A stretch of 64,000 nt of DNA from Circinella umbellata (GCA_025093555.1 JAIWNF010000095.1:46175-110174), one strand, 5' to 3'; numbered from the stretch's first letter, positions 23,302 to 35,674 are shown. Notes: generated from the letters alone by a model not told the origin. A program made the numbers and translations.

Positions 23302-24051
23302 TTATTGAAAATTTTTTATAAACTCCTGAGCCCCATTGGTAAACAACCTACTTTTATTATAAAAATAGGTTCGAGCCACTACATCTTGGACGATGGATCC
23401 TAGGACCATCACGAGAGATCGTTTTTTATAAATTTTTGCCTCCACCCATTCAAATTCCTCCTTTTTCTCCAAATCGTCGAATTGGAGAACAAGTTGGTAA
23501 AATCCATCACCAAACAAATGGTTTAGCGTAGAAACGAAATCTTGCACTCCAAAGTTATAGTGGGCCAGACTCATAACTAAGCATACTAGTGTTGCATGCA
23601 ATAATGGTTTTTGATCAACATCCGGAGATTTAGCTAATTGCTCATATAAATGTTTCGCTTTAGTAGCAATTTCATTTTTTAACGTAGATGCACTGTCAGT
23701 CGTTAAGGACGAAGCCTTTTCAATCCCCTTTCTCAACCAACGTTTCATGTTTTCGTTTCGGCGGATGGATAAAGCGTGCGTATCTCTGTACCTCTTACTA
23801 CGCTCGTTTGTCATCTTCTTGTGGTTGGGAGACTTGGTAGGCCCCGGTTCCCCATAACGATACTCATGATGTTTTCTTATATGTTTGTTCAAAGCTGATT
23901 GTGTCGAGTACTTCTTAGCACAAATGCTCTTGGTCATATCGTCATGAAAGCTACAGCTAAAAAATTAATGAGGTTAATTTATCTAGAACGCAGATCGACC
24001 TTCAAACAATAAAAATAAATTATCTTACTTGTATTGTTTAGTTTGGGGCAT
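23302..24051 (-). CDS. Small zinc-finger-like protein between the satellite arrays
   Basis: Two exons: 24051-24029 (MPQTKQY) and 23956-23302, joined over a GTAAG...TTTTTTAG intron; about 225 residues with no internal stop. The N-terminus has CAKKYSTQSALNKHIRKHH, which fits the second half of a C2H2 finger (C-X12-H-X3-H). The partner Cys is ten residues upstream instead of two to four, so the finger is atypical. The rest is basic, then helical (LLHATLVCLVMSLAHYNF, FGDGFYQLVLQFDDLEKKEE). I do not recognise the family. An intact frame in a decayed neighbourhood suggests recent activity or selection. A DNA-binding accessory role for the surrounding element is inference. Confidence 0.6.
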
Positions 24052-26484
24052 TTTTATTATATGGAAGATAAAGGAACGAACATTACTCAGGGCAAAGACC
24101 TTTTTTTGAGTCCCGGTATAATAAAGCCCAATTCTTTATAATGATTAATTATTATCTGCAACTAACTAGTTATCACATCCTTCTATTTCTTATGTCTTGT
24201 TAACCAGTATATTCATATCACAAATATTTGCTGTTATAATACATAAATATTTTATGATAGTTTAATATATATTCCTTCATAATCCAAAAATATTATTTCT
24301 TATCCACGATGAAATAACAATGTCATGCTTATACTAAATAAATGACGAAAAGCGTCTATTATATAAAATAACTATAGCAGAATAAGTTATTAATAATTAA
24401 GTGTATCGTTAAATATAAGAACTATATGGACACTGTGCTTCAAAGATCATTTATCAAAATATAAAAGTTCCTGAAAACTATTCTAGTGCTATTATATTAT
24501 TATCTAACACACACCCATTTATGGTTGTTTACTTGTTCTTATCCAAAAATAAACATTTTTTTTTCTTTTCGCCAATATGTTTATCCTATGTATATACAAT
24601 ACATTCTGTAATGGTGTAAGGCCATTACGACGATATATTCAACCATGAGGTTGTTGATCTACATGCTTATCCGCGGAAAACTAAGGATAGACGATAGCAT
24701 AGTTGAGCGCATAATTGGATATGAAAATATTAGAATAGTTATTCTATATAGACATGTTGATCATTGATATTAGATATATATTAGTTAGACGTAAATTAGC
24801 CCCTGATATTTCGACGTATATAAATAAAGGGTTTCCTGACAACCAGGAAACAGTAATTCGTTTTTATCATATATATTCTCGAGCCCCCTTTTCTGTCTAC
24901 CTATATTTAACTATTACACTTCCTCAGAAACTGGCTGATAGAACCTGATTGTAAGTATACAATAATCAGCCATGCGCTATACACATTCAATGTAGATTAC
25001 TGATTTAGATAGTTTGTTGGAATTCATTTTATGTTACTCGGCCTTACTTCATATAATTACTAAAAAAGGTAAAAAACGTATCACCAAGATTGAAATACAG
25101 AAGTTAAAGAACAAACCTCTGATTGGGACTCCTTTTAAAAAAGAATGAAAAGGGAGAATGACCCATAAGTTGCTCAACATTGAAAAATTAGGGGATTATA
25201 AGGATATCGTAATGGAGATAAACAACAGTATAAAACAACCCTTATATTTATTTTCACAGATGAAATGATATTTTTTTATTTCTTGATTAGTGGATAGAAT
25301 AAATAATAACATATTGTTTTTTTTTCTAAAATTATCATAATGTAAACAAAAGAGCATGAAAAATCAACCATAAACCTATTAACATTATATAATTTTCTTC
25401 AAAAATAAGACAGAATAAATAAGCTAAATTAATTTTAAACTAACAATAATCAAAATTATCTTTATATATTTCTAGTAAATTATAAATTGCTGTTTATAAA
25501 AAAGCTGCTATGATACAATATATAGTAAAGTTAATTTATAGTATAATATGTCTAAAGATAAATTAGCTAATCGCTCGATTTTTATTATATGCATATAATA
25601 ATAAACTTTCTAAAATATTATTGTCGTTACAATTAACGCACTCCTAAATAATAATCAATAGCAATGCATACACGAATATATTTATAATGTTCATTAAATA
25701 TAAATAAAAATCCATAGGTACGCTTCTTCTATATGGTTAGTAAAGTGCATATTGCTAAGTACAATAATTGTTATGTCGGTTATCAATAGTATAACACCAG
25801 AAAGATATTATAACTGTAACAAAATGAGTGAAAAAGAATTAATATTCCTACGTAAGTGCAATACGTAACAAAAATATTTTTTATTGATATGGAAATTTAC
25901 CATAATTTCTTTCTCCAGTATTATGATATAATTTTTATGAGTAATATTTTTATGTTATAGAAAATATAAATGAACAGCTAGAAATATAAAGTATTGCTAT
26001 TTACATTACAAGCCAGTATATATATAATATAATATATATAAATTTGTTACTATATCTCCCTTTTAGAACTATTGAGAGGATTTGAGATTTTTTTTTCGCT
26101 TTACTTTTGTAATTACGTTATTCCATAGTGACAAATGTTTTGACTTTGAAAAATAATATAATAATGTAATGTATGTGACTATGTAATAAGTGCCTCTTTC
26201 CAAATACTTGGTACTTATCCATTCTAGTTGTCTGTATAAATAGAACTATTGGAAGTTTGGGTGTAGAAAGACACGAAAATGACAAAAGCAGTAAAGAAAG
26301 GTTAGGAAAATTAATACGAAAGAGCATTCTTTGTTATTTCTTCTCTACTTATATTTTTATTCAAATGTGTACATGTAACTTTTTTTTTCTATTCCTCCAC
26401 ATTTTATTAATCTTAATTTGTTTCATATGTATAATTGAAACAATAACAAACTATTGTTGATTCAAATAAAAGTAAAAAAGACGA
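24052..26484. other. AT-rich DNA with a possible solo LTR
   Basis: No gene seen. Around 24,650-24,968 a segment starting TGTTGATC, with a TATATAAATAAAGGG promoter-like word and ending ...ACAATAATCA, has LTR-like features. I see no flanking duplication, so the LTR reading is weak. Confidence 0.35.
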
Positions 26485-27745
26485 AGTCGATCCATTACCA
26501 AATCCGTCACGAGGATCGATCCATGTCACCGAAATAATAGTGATATTCCAATTCTATATATTATTTTCATTACAAATAACATTCGAAATCATCAATTCAT
26601 TAAGAAGAAATTAATCCATTGTCTATTTTATTGAAAGAAAAGGATAATCATTAAAAAAATAAGAGATACTTATGCAAAACATAAAAACAAAGCCGATCCA
26701 CCATCAAATCTGTCACGAGGATCGATCCACGTCACCGAAATGAATAGTAATATTTCAATTCTATATTATTTTCATTACATATAACATTCGAAAACATAAA
26801 AGCAGCAACAATAAATCAATCCATTAAAAAAGAAGGATTTTTTTTTAAAAAAAAAGAGAGATACTTATGCAAAACATAAAAACAAAGTCGGCTCCATTAT
26901 CAAATCCATCACGAGGATCGATCTACGTCACCGAAATGAATAGTAATATTTCGATTCTATATTATTTTCATTACAAATAACAGAGGAAATTGATCCACTG
27001 TCTATTTTATTGAAGGAAAAGGATAATTATTTAAAAAAAGGGAGATACACGTACAAAAAATAAAAGTAAAGTCGATCCACCATCAAATCCGTCACGAGGA
27101 TCGATCCACGTCACCGAAATGAATAGTAATATTTCGATTCTATATTATTTTCATTACAAATAACATTCGATGTCATTAATTCATCAAGAAGAAATTGATT
27201 CATTGTCTATTTTATTGAAGGAAAAGGATAATTATTTAAAAGAAGGGAGATACACGTACAAAAAATAAAAGTAAAGTCGATCCACCATCAAATCCATCAT
27301 GAGGATCGATCCACGTCACCGAAATGAATAGTAATATTTCGATTCTATATTATTTTCATTACAAATAACATTCGAAATCATTAATTCATCAGGAAGAAAT
27401 TGATCCATTGTCTATTTTATTGAAAGAAGAGGATAATTATTTAAAAAAAAGGGAGATACACGTACAAAAAATATAAGGAAAGTCGATCCACTATCAAATC
27501 CGTCACGAGGATCGATCCATGTCACCGAAATAAATAGTGATATTTCAATTCAATATTATTTTCATTACAAACAACATTCGAAATCATCAATTCATCAAGA
27601 AGAAATTGATCCATTGTCTATTTTATTGAAGGAAAAGGATAATTATTAAAAAAAGAGAGATACTTATGCAAAACATAAAAACAAAGTCGATCCATTGTCA
27701 AATCCGTCACGAGGATCGATCCACGTCACCGAAACCATATCATAA
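26485..27745 (-). repeat. Satellite array B: seven inverted ~205-bp units
   Basis: CCGTCACGAGGATCGATCC, the reverse complement of the array A core, occurs at about 26,505, 26,711, 26,911, 27,090, 27,295, 27,506 and 27,706 (with small variants). Surrounding unit sequence matches array A in reverse. Together the arrays form inverted, internally tandem arms around 23.06-26.48 kb, as in foldback transposons. Confidence 0.9.
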
Positions 27746-28399
27746 TCTACCCAGTCTGTTGACTCCCATTTCTTAGAATTATTCATAGTTCAATCGTCTT
27801 TCATACTTCTCATTTTTTTCGTATATCGAACATCCACTAAGCTAGTGATAGATTGCTTTTATGTAAACCCGAAAAGCCACAACAGATCTCCTTTCATATT
27901 ACAATAACATGTAATACAAAATAATTTTTGAACTGGTTCTTTCAGGTAACTTTAATAAAAAAATAAAAACCTGAATACTATACCTGGAATATATCTAGTT
28001 AAGAAGCGAACCACGCCTAACTGTTAGTACGTATCTATAAACAGTAGTAAATGTTATTTATAGTTGATCTATTAAGTCGCCAAGATCATCCCAGGTTCTT
28101 CTTAACTAATATTCTCATTTTTGATAACCGGGTTCGTTAATGAATATAAAAGTCATAATACTTGTAGTAGACACAAGATGGACAGCCGTACCATATGAGG
28201 TAGCATGTTGGTAATAAATTATAATAATAGGATAGTCTATTCATAAAAAAGAGCGTTAATAAAAAAAATAAGAAGTTAATAAATACAGAATAATAAAAAG
28301 AATAATAAGAAAGAACAGAAAAAGAAAAAGAAAAAGAAAAATTCAGTATTATAAAGAAAGATGTTAGTATGAGGATAGGAATGTAAGGTCAAAGATATA
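27746..28399. other. AT-rich spacer downstream of the KDZ transposase
   Basis: No coding or repeat signal apart from A-rich simple sequence near 28,260-28,345. Confidence 0.5.
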
Positions 28400-31300
28400 T
28401 TAATTATTATTTGTGTCAGAATCAACTTGTTCTTCTAACAAAGCAGCTATTGTTTCAAGCTCGTCATTGCCATCATCTTCATCTTCATCGTCATCATTAT
28501 CATCTTCTGAAGAATCACAATCATCATCTATTCCTGACTGTGATTCCACAAACACAGAAGCTACTGTTGCAGCTGTAATTACCCTGTTAACTTCTACTAT
28601 TTCTTCTTCAGGTACTAAATGTCCAAGTAGAATCGAGTGTTGATTGAAGTGATTATATACTTGGGTCATTTTTGCACGTAGCAAAACTACAAGCCCTCGT
28701 TTTTCAATATCTTCTGTATCCTGAAGGCTATCTATTAAAGCACGTAGACGAATTAGAAGGCCTGCAGAATAGAGAATTGTATATCTGGATTCGTTCTATA
28801 AAAAAGGAATATGATTTAGAAAACATAAAGCAACAGCACATTCATTATAAATACAAACCTTAATTATTGCTAATTCTTCTTCTGCTCTTTTATTCTGATG
28901 CATTGTAAGGTATGGATTACCGCGATCATTAACAACATCATGTTCATTACGCCAACTGCTGTCTTTTTTCAGTATATCGTTTGCATGAAGTGCTATATAC
29001 TTTAATTGTGAGTAAAAAGTCTAATGCAGGGCTTATTTTACATAATACATACCTTCTGACTCATTCACTGTACTATTGTAATTGTTAACTGCTGTAGTTA
29101 CTTTTTTCAAAGCTTTACTAAGCTGCGTTGACAGAGTTATGGCACGCTTATGTCCTATTTTATAATATTTGTTATTAAATATTACATCTTCTTGTAGGTC
29201 GATAACTCAATATAATTTAAAATACCTGTACGTCGAGTATGCATTAACTTATTGATAAAGTCGTAGGCTAGGACAGCATAGCGTACTTTATCAGTTTCAC
29301 CTAGTCGTCGACTTCTCAAAACGGAACTGGCAGTCTGACGAAGTGAATTCGCATATTCGTTCCATTCTTCTTCAAGTGATTGGACATTGTAGCCTATCAA
29401 TTGGTTATTTGTTTCCTGAAGTATTCTGGTTGCTTTTTTATACTTCTTCATAATTGTTCGTCCTAAGATAAGTTAAAGAGATTAATATTGCCTAACCGTA
29501 ACTAGATCATCAAGTGATATTTAATTACCAAGTGCTTTGAACTTTTGTTCATGATAATGGTTTACTAGTAAGTTCAAAAAAAGATGGCGATTGAACTCTG
29601 TCATATAACGTGTTGGTATGACGAACGGACTCATAAAAGACCAGAATCGTTCGCAACCTTCACCGTCAATTAAACCAAGATTTGATATCACCTTTGGATG
29701 GTATTGTGCTTGGCACGAAGCTTCATGACCATAAATATGGAAAGCACCGATGGTCAATGGTGCTTCCTTCAGATCAGATACCTTTTCAGTATACTTTTAA
29801 CAAAGAGTTAGAATCAAAGAGTATATAATTGATCAGATTTTAAAACACATACCTCGATGGCTTTGCCAAGCTTACATGAGACATCATATGCTATGCATAT
29901 GTTCGTGCCATATGTCTCCTTCACCTGGTTCAAGATGCTCAACGGATATTCGATCCTAGTATATAGTTAGCATATTAGTACGTTTATCCTTTCTTCAAAT
30001 AATATTTCAATTTCAAGTCAATTACTTTTCTCCAGTTGTTTGCATATCCATAAGTCCCAAAACAAAATCATGGCGAGAACATATTGCCGCAAAAACACCA
30101 GTAGTTGGGACAAAGATATTTTTCGAGCCTGTTTTGGATAGGGATTTCCACCCTTCACAGTAGCTGTCTGTGGCATTTGTTGTAAGACGTCTGCGATTCT
30201 ATATGGCATCAAATTAGCAATATGCATAACATTATAATATTGTAAATAGCAAAGACCCATGCTCACATTATACTCAGAAGTGACAACATCATTGTTGGCT
30301 TTCCACAATGAGTTAACAATCTCTGCGCATGGATCAACAGCTGACGAATCAAAGCTTTGATTGAATCGTTTCAATTGGAAATTTCCATCCATTGAAATTG
30401 GCACCATTAATCCATCAGATTTCTTTTTGAATTGTAAGGTGTAATTATATTTAGTATATAGCCTGTAGAATCATCAACTCATTTTCAATTATATATTTAC
30501 CATTTGAGAGCAGATTGACACATTCTATCCTGTATGCCGCAAAGTGAATTAACGTCATTGTCCAAGAGAAGCTTGAACTTGGAGTAGTTAACAAGAGCTT
30601 GATATAACGTATTTCGCAATGTAAGAGGAAGAATCTAATTCATAAAGCTCAATAACTATTCTTAGTGGTAAATTTGTTCTTATTATAGCACTTACCGTCT
30701 TTTCATAATCAGTCTTCATTAGTTCAAAAATAGTGTTGATCGGTACACGACCGACCAATCTCATATTATGATAGCGACGAATTACTTCTATATGAATCGC
30801 TATTTTTGTGTTTATAGGAGTAGTAGGGAAAAGATGCTTTTCGAAAAGCACGACAGGAAGCGACCGCTGCTCATCAGTACAGTGATTACAGTACTGAAAA
30901 TTATGTTTGCGTACCCCTAAACACAAAACATGTTATGTATCAGTAATTAATAGATTGGTATTCTCTTTAAACAACATAGATACTTACCACACAAAAATAT
31001 GCAAGTAACTGTCTGCTGTCTCTTATATTTTGCATCGCAAGTACAGTCAGGGATTGCTGGTGTATCCAATGATTGAATATCAATTGGATTTCTCGCAATT
31101 CCACGAAGGTACGCACTTTTCAACTTTGGAAGCAAATCTATCCAACTAATGTCAAAGCGCTCCTTTTTGCTCAAGCAGTGCGTTTTGTAGGGTCGTCTTT
31201 GTGTTTCTGGTACTTCATTCCCTTCATCGCAACCTTCATACCCGTAATCCTGTTCAGCCATGTCATCTACATGTTCCCATTGACTGTTCGTAGTGTCAAG

Positions 31301-31476
31301 ATCTAAATTCAGAGATTCTTGCTCTTGGTACTGTTGCTCCTCGCGCTGTTGTCGTCTTTCGCACTATTGCTTCGCTTTGAACGCTTTGGTTTATCTACGA
31401 TAATGTCAAATTCCTCGTCACTGCTGGTGTGTCCGTCAATAGAAAAATATAAAGGGTGTTTTCTTAAGCGACCCAT
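28400..31476 (-). CDS. KDZ transposase, about thirteen exons
   Basis: Exons by eye: 31476-30988, 30916-30696, 30634-30501, from 30462 (3' limit unclear), 30128-30026, 29955-29853, 29793-29529, 29462-29226, 29154-29053, 28992-28859, 28795-28400. Order: basic N-terminus; WIDLLPKLKSAYLRG; Cys cluster (CTCDAKYKRQQTVTCIFLCG); LFPTTP; ILPLTLRNTLYQAL; MDGNFQLKRFN (first Asp); TTGVFAAICSRHDFVLGLMD; CIAYDVSCKLGKAIE (second Asp); LGLIDGEGCERFWS (Glu); helical C-terminus; acidic tail. These are KDZ superfamily signatures. Most junctions keep frame. Doubts: a 1-nt shift near 31,370 in the N-terminus and an unclear intron around 30,130-30,180. Likely close to intact; it would mobilise the surrounding element. 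Confidence 0.88.
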
Positions 31477-31533
31477 AATTTAATAATTAAATAAACAAAA
31501 ATAAAAAAAAGATAGAGGAGAAAAAAGAAAGTT

Positions 31534-31888
31534 TATTAAGCTGCACCAGGATTAAGAAAATAAGGTACCGGGTGGCGGGAAGCCAAAAAGAGAAAAAAGC
31601 AGTCAAGATAGCTGAGCTGAATTGTTTTTCTGGTTAACTGACTGTGCAATCAATCAGTAGAGAGACCGTTTGAGAACCAGCAAATATCGATATATTAGGT
31701 GCATTCAGAGTCATACATTGTCACTCAGATTCATTAATCTTTGTAATAGAGATTCATGGATTTATTTTTATAAAGATGAATAATTGTCTTTTTTCATGCA
31801 TATTCATAGAGAAGCATGGCATTTCATGACCTATAAATTCATATTCATGGAGAATTAGGTAATTGCATGCAATTTTTAGCCGTGGTGT
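31534..31888. repeat. Right terminal region of the KDZ element
   Basis: The inner ~165 bp is the inverted copy of 18,512-18,678. The outer ~186 bp again carries ATTCATGG-type words and ends TTTTAGCCGTGGTG, but is much shorter than the left outer block (~500 bp) and not colinear with it. Confidence 0.75.
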
Positions 31889-31904
31889 GTAATAGGGCTA
31901 TGTA

Positions 31905-32280
31905 ATAACTTTTTTTATAGAGAATTACTACATGGGCTACAAAAATTTAAAGTCAGACCACATAGGCTACAAAAATCATAAGGTATGTTAGTAACCTGTA
32001 GCCCATCTCGTCTGCTTGCCATATATAGATCCTGTAGCCCATCTCGTCTAATTTTTTGTAGCGTACCTCGTCTAATTTTTTGTACAGGATTTTTCCTAAT
32101 GATTGGCGGGCCTTTTTTTCCCATGATGGCGGAGACCTTTTTTCATTTTGGCGTTGGGGGTCTTTTTTGATTGGCGGTGTAATTTTCATAGTTGGCAGGA
32201 GGTGAAAATTTACAATGGCGGTGCAATTTTAGATGATGGCAGAATTATAAATTTCATGGCGGTTGAGAACTATAATTTAT
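31905..32280. repeat. Short-repeat clusters outside the KDZ end
   Basis: CTGTAGCCCATCTCGTCT occurs twice (31,996 and 32,032) with a third degraded copy, plus inverted GGCTACAAAAAT words. From 32,100 to 32,270 a ~25-bp pattern with GATGGCGG followed by a T-rich tail repeats about eight times. It may be the subterminal part of another element; I see no matching second end. Confidence 0.6.
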
Positions 32281-32631
32281 GATTTTGTTTTCCTTCTTGA
32301 AAATATATTCTCTAGCAAAACAGAAGATCGTTTCTTGTTGTAAAATTTATAATTTATTAAAAAAAACATATTTATATATGAAAAAAATATAAAGATAAAG
32401 ATAAAAAAAATATAAAAATGAAAATATATAAGAGTAAAGTGTAAATAAAAAAATATGAGGATAGGTAAAATATAAATATAAATATAAAATTGTAAGGATG
32501 AATATAAAAATAAGGTTACATATAAAGATAGAAAAAATATATAAGGATAAAAAAAAGAATTACAACATTTTCTCTCCATTAATGCAATAAGGCACAAAAG
32601 AAAGAGAGTGCCTGATCCAACCCTGACAATC

Positions 32632-34095
32632 CTAGGCAGTGACCTGGTTGGCAGAGTCAATGATCCTTGGCAATAAGGTGTTGTCTGTGGTCAATAGATT
32701 GCGCTTAACGCCAGCTTTCAGCTTTGACCAAAATTCTTCGATCGGGTTAAGGAAGGGGGAATAAGGAGGAAGGTACATTATTTCAAATCCTTGTTTCGAT
32801 ACCGCCTCCTGCACTTCCTGTGTCTTATGAATAGCTGCATTGTCCATAACCAACGTTCTTCCATCTATGCCATTTTCTTTCAACACTCCCATAAGCACCT
32901 CCAAGAACTCTATATAATGCTCTGCCCATGTACCAATTTTCCCCACAACTTTTTCTTCACCACTGCGGAGTTTATGTTTCTTGGAACCGACAACTGCTTG
33001 TGGTCTTCTAAGACTCAGGTTAACAACACCCTCACCAGTGATTCCACCTATGATAGTCATATTAACCCCATGCGACTTAGAAACCAAAGCCTTGGCCGGA
33101 GTACCTCGTTTCGAGCGACCAAAGCTACGTTTAATGTGCATGTTAAATCCAGCTTCATCAATGAAGATGCACTTGTAATAATCCATGCCACTAGATTCAA
33201 ATGTGTGTGCCCAGTTGATGCGTAAGGCGATCGTTTCATCAGAATTACGGTACTCGGAGATTCGTTCTAACTTTTTCATAGTAAGCCCACATTTATTGAC
33301 GAGGTGCTTTTGAAGGCCACGTTGAGTGATGCTGATCTTGAATTTATCAACAAGTGATTGCTGTGCTTCTTTCAGGGTCGCGTCTGACTTAGTGTCATAA
33401 TACGTCTGTAGGAATGCGGTATGTATCGGTTGCAAAGTTGGTGGAGGGCCGGGAGACTTACCCATTGTACTGGGGAGGTAAGGTTTGCTGTCAACGAATC
33501 GCTTCCAATATCGCTGTGCAGTCCGCTCGGGAATCAGAAGGTCGTGGCCAGCTTCTGCAGCATTCAAGGTGATGTTTTGGATCCTGTCGATCAGTTGGAT
33601 GATTTCTGGATCTCGATACACTCGATGAGCTCCTATATAATTTACGAGGTCGAAGTTAGGCAAAAAAACTGGAGACTTAATAATTTAAATAACGTACGCT
33701 TTGGAACAATAGCGGCTTCTTGTTGAGGGTTCTTGTGTGGCCTTCCCCTGGCCTTTTTCATTGGTTCTGTTACATTTTGAGCGGGTTCAGTGGTAGTTGA
33801 GAGAATGGATTTTTGAGAATCCATTAATTTGGGCTTGGATGTTTGCTGCAATTATCACCCATGAGTTATTAAAGATAATCAGAATACAAGTCAAATTTGG
33901 AATACAAAACTATACTTCATTAAATACCTTTGATATTTTTTTTATTTTTTTCATAGATACCAGAGATTGAACACCACCAGTGAAGTTGTGGCACTCATTG
34001 GATACGATTTGATACATATCGTCCACTTCCATCTCATCTTCGTGCATATCAACGTCGGTATCGTATGGTAGTAGCAAACTTTTAATAGATAGCAT
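32632..34095 (-). CDS. Tc1-like DD34E transposase, three exons, apparently intact
   Basis: Exons 34095-33928, 33845-33698 and 33632-32632 join in frame to give about 438 residues with no stop. Exon 2 has an AT-hook-like KKARGRPHKNP. Exon 3 carries a helix-turn-helix (LLIPERTAQRYWKRF), then the DDE core: CIFIDEAGFNMHIKRS (first Asp), TLVMDNAAIHKT (second Asp) and LPPYSPFLNPIEEFWSKLK (Glu), with 34 residues between the second Asp and the Glu. This is the IS630/Tc1 DDE_3 architecture with TA target preference. I could not find its inverted ends, so element limits are unknown. The minus-strand gene at 34,600 lies upstream in the same direction and may be part of the same unit. Confidence 0.88.
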
Positions 34096-34599
34096 TGTGG
34101 TTGTTAATTAAGAAACTAAATAGGTTTGTAAGCAGAAGCAGAAGCTGCAGTAGATAAACGGTTATGCTTTTATACTCTTTATTTTTCTTCTTTGTGCCTC
34201 ATAGATCATTTTGCATAATGTTCAATCTGGTTACACGGAACATTACAACATTATAATTATTACATACAAAAAAAAGCCCATGTAAGTGGACTATATGGAA
34301 CACCCTGAGAGAAGTAATTAAATTTGTTGTCACACACACACACACACATAAAGGCAGATACGTGGACACCGACTTTTAATTAAAGACATATGATCTACGT
34401 AATAATCAAATCTCATTTTTTATAAAGAACTCATAAGTATTATATCATTGTTAAATAAAGTAAATATTGGAATTAAACAAGCAATGACAAAAAAAATTTA
34501 TTGATAATAAAAAAAAAACTATTGCTGCAAAGCAGCTGCCAACACGTCACTATTGACTCTACTGATCATGCTACTCTGTCGAGGGGCACGAGGTTGCGA

Positions 34600-35085
34600 T
34601 CAGTGCAGTGGAGGTGGTGCTGGCATCTGTGGCCTGTAGGTATGGATCAATTTTGCCGTGGTTGTCTTGGGCATCCCAACAATTGCACCAGCTTGTTCAG
34701 CATGAAGACCTTGAAAAAAATGTGCCTTTAAAACCGCAATTATATCGTCTTGTGTATATGTGCAGTGCACCCTTCTGCTCTGTTGTCGTGTTGCTTGTTG
34801 TGATGATTGTGGCGACGGCGACGGCGATGGTGATGGTGATGGTGATGGTGATGGTGATGGTGATGGTGATGGTGATGGTGATGGTGATGGTGATGGTGAT
34901 GGTGATGGTGATGGTGATGGTGATGGTGATGATGATGATGATGATGATGATGGTGAGAATGATGATGGTGAGAAGGAAGGAGATTCCACAAAGTCTGCAT
35001 AAGGAAGTGCGTTACTCAGTTCCCTTGTGCTGTAGATATCATCTTGCATAAGTACATCTTCAAATTCAAGGAGATCTTCAGCCAT
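34600..35085 (-). CDS. Ser-Pro-repeat protein with a helix-turn-helix-like C-terminus
   Basis: One uninterrupted frame of 161 residues (MAEDLLEFEDVLMQDD...). An acidic N-terminus is followed by poly-Ser and about 20 Ser-Pro dipeptides encoded by a GGTGAT hexanucleotide array. A ~55-residue C-terminus, YTQDDIIAVLKAHFFQGL then AEQAGAIVGMPKTTTAKLI, reads like a helix-turn-helix of transposase N-termini. I do not recognise the family. It lies 505 bp upstream of, and on the same strand as, the DD34E transposase, so it may be an accessory DNA-binding protein; this is inference. Confidence 0.55.
   Translation of the reverse strand: MAEDLLEFEDVLMQDDIYSTRELSNALPYADFVESPSFSPSSFSPSSSSSSSSPSPSPSPSPSPSPSPSPSPSPSPSPSPSPSPSPSPSPSPQSSQQATRQQSRRVHCTYTQDDIIAVLKAHFFQGLHAEQAGAIVGMPKTTTAKLIHTYRPQMPAPPPLH
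34811..34955. repeat. GGTGAT hexanucleotide microsatellite
   Basis: Roughly twenty tandem GGTGAT units with GGCGAC variants at one end and a GAT run at the other. On the minus strand they encode the Ser-Pro repeat; poly-Asp, poly-His and other readings are by-products. Confidence 0.95.
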
Positions 35086-35674
35086 ATTGTATAAATATTG
35101 AATTATTTTTTCAGACTATCACTATAAATGAATCTATGCCTTACTCTTTATATACTTTTTTTGACACGGCTCAAATATATCATATGAATTGAGCACACCA
35201 AGATAGTAATTTTTTGTTGTTCTGTACAACACCCTAATTATCTACCTTCAAGATGGTCCCCAAAGTATAATTATGATTTGTTTTACAAGTGACAGCTTTG
35301 ATTATTTTGTTTATGCATTTTTACTTTGCTTTGTTCCGTGTAACAACTTGAATATTTTCTTTTTGTATTTTTCTTACACCATGGGAAATTTCCGGAACTT
35401 GCAGAACTTGCGGATCATAGATGGGCACACCAATTTCCTTATAAAGGTCATTTACGGAACATATGGAACAAATGGAATCCCCGGAGGCATCGTGACCCAA
35501 TTTTTGTACACAAACTTCCATATTGGAATTATGGACCATAATAAAAAGTAACACAAGTATAGCCAAAGGGCTTAGCTCCCCAGTAAAATATTATTATCAC
35601 ACCAAAAAATAACAAGTACTTCCTCAATTTTTTTCACTATACAAATCTTTTTATTAAAAATTTAAAGAGGGATT

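Larger units (their letters stand above)
18009..31888. mobile_element. Large KDZ (Kyakuja-Dileera-Zisupton) element, ~13.9 kb
   Basis: The outermost inverted words CACCACGGCTAAAA bound the region, and a ~165-bp inner inverted repeat (18,512-18,678 and 31,534-31,702) is about 99% identical. It encloses a KDZ transposase gene (28,400-31,476), a multi-exon gene of unknown function (18,744-19,857), a small zinc-finger-like gene (23,302-24,051) and two inverted satellite arrays. The immediate flanks (ATATCTGT and TGTAATAG) do not show the 8-bp duplication expected for this family, so the two ends may derive from different copies, or the region may be a composite of a KDZ element with a foldback element inside it. 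Confidence 0.7.

Noticed and set aside
21020..27745. Regular ~205-bp repeats as a possible CRISPR array
   Set aside because: Units are long, repeated over their whole length and have no variable spacers; the setting is eukaryotic transposon DNA with no cas genes. It is a satellite.
32277..32660. Minus-strand 127-codon Phe/Ile/Tyr-rich frame resembling a membrane protein
   Set aside because: The hydrophobic residues come from A/T-rich simple sequence, and it overlaps the 3' end of the DD34E transposase gene.
34740..35002. Poly-His, poly-Asp and Val-Met repeat frames over the hexanucleotide tract
   Set aside because: These are other-frame readings of GGTGAT. Only the minus-strand Ser-Pro frame continues into non-repetitive sequence with protein-like content on both sides.
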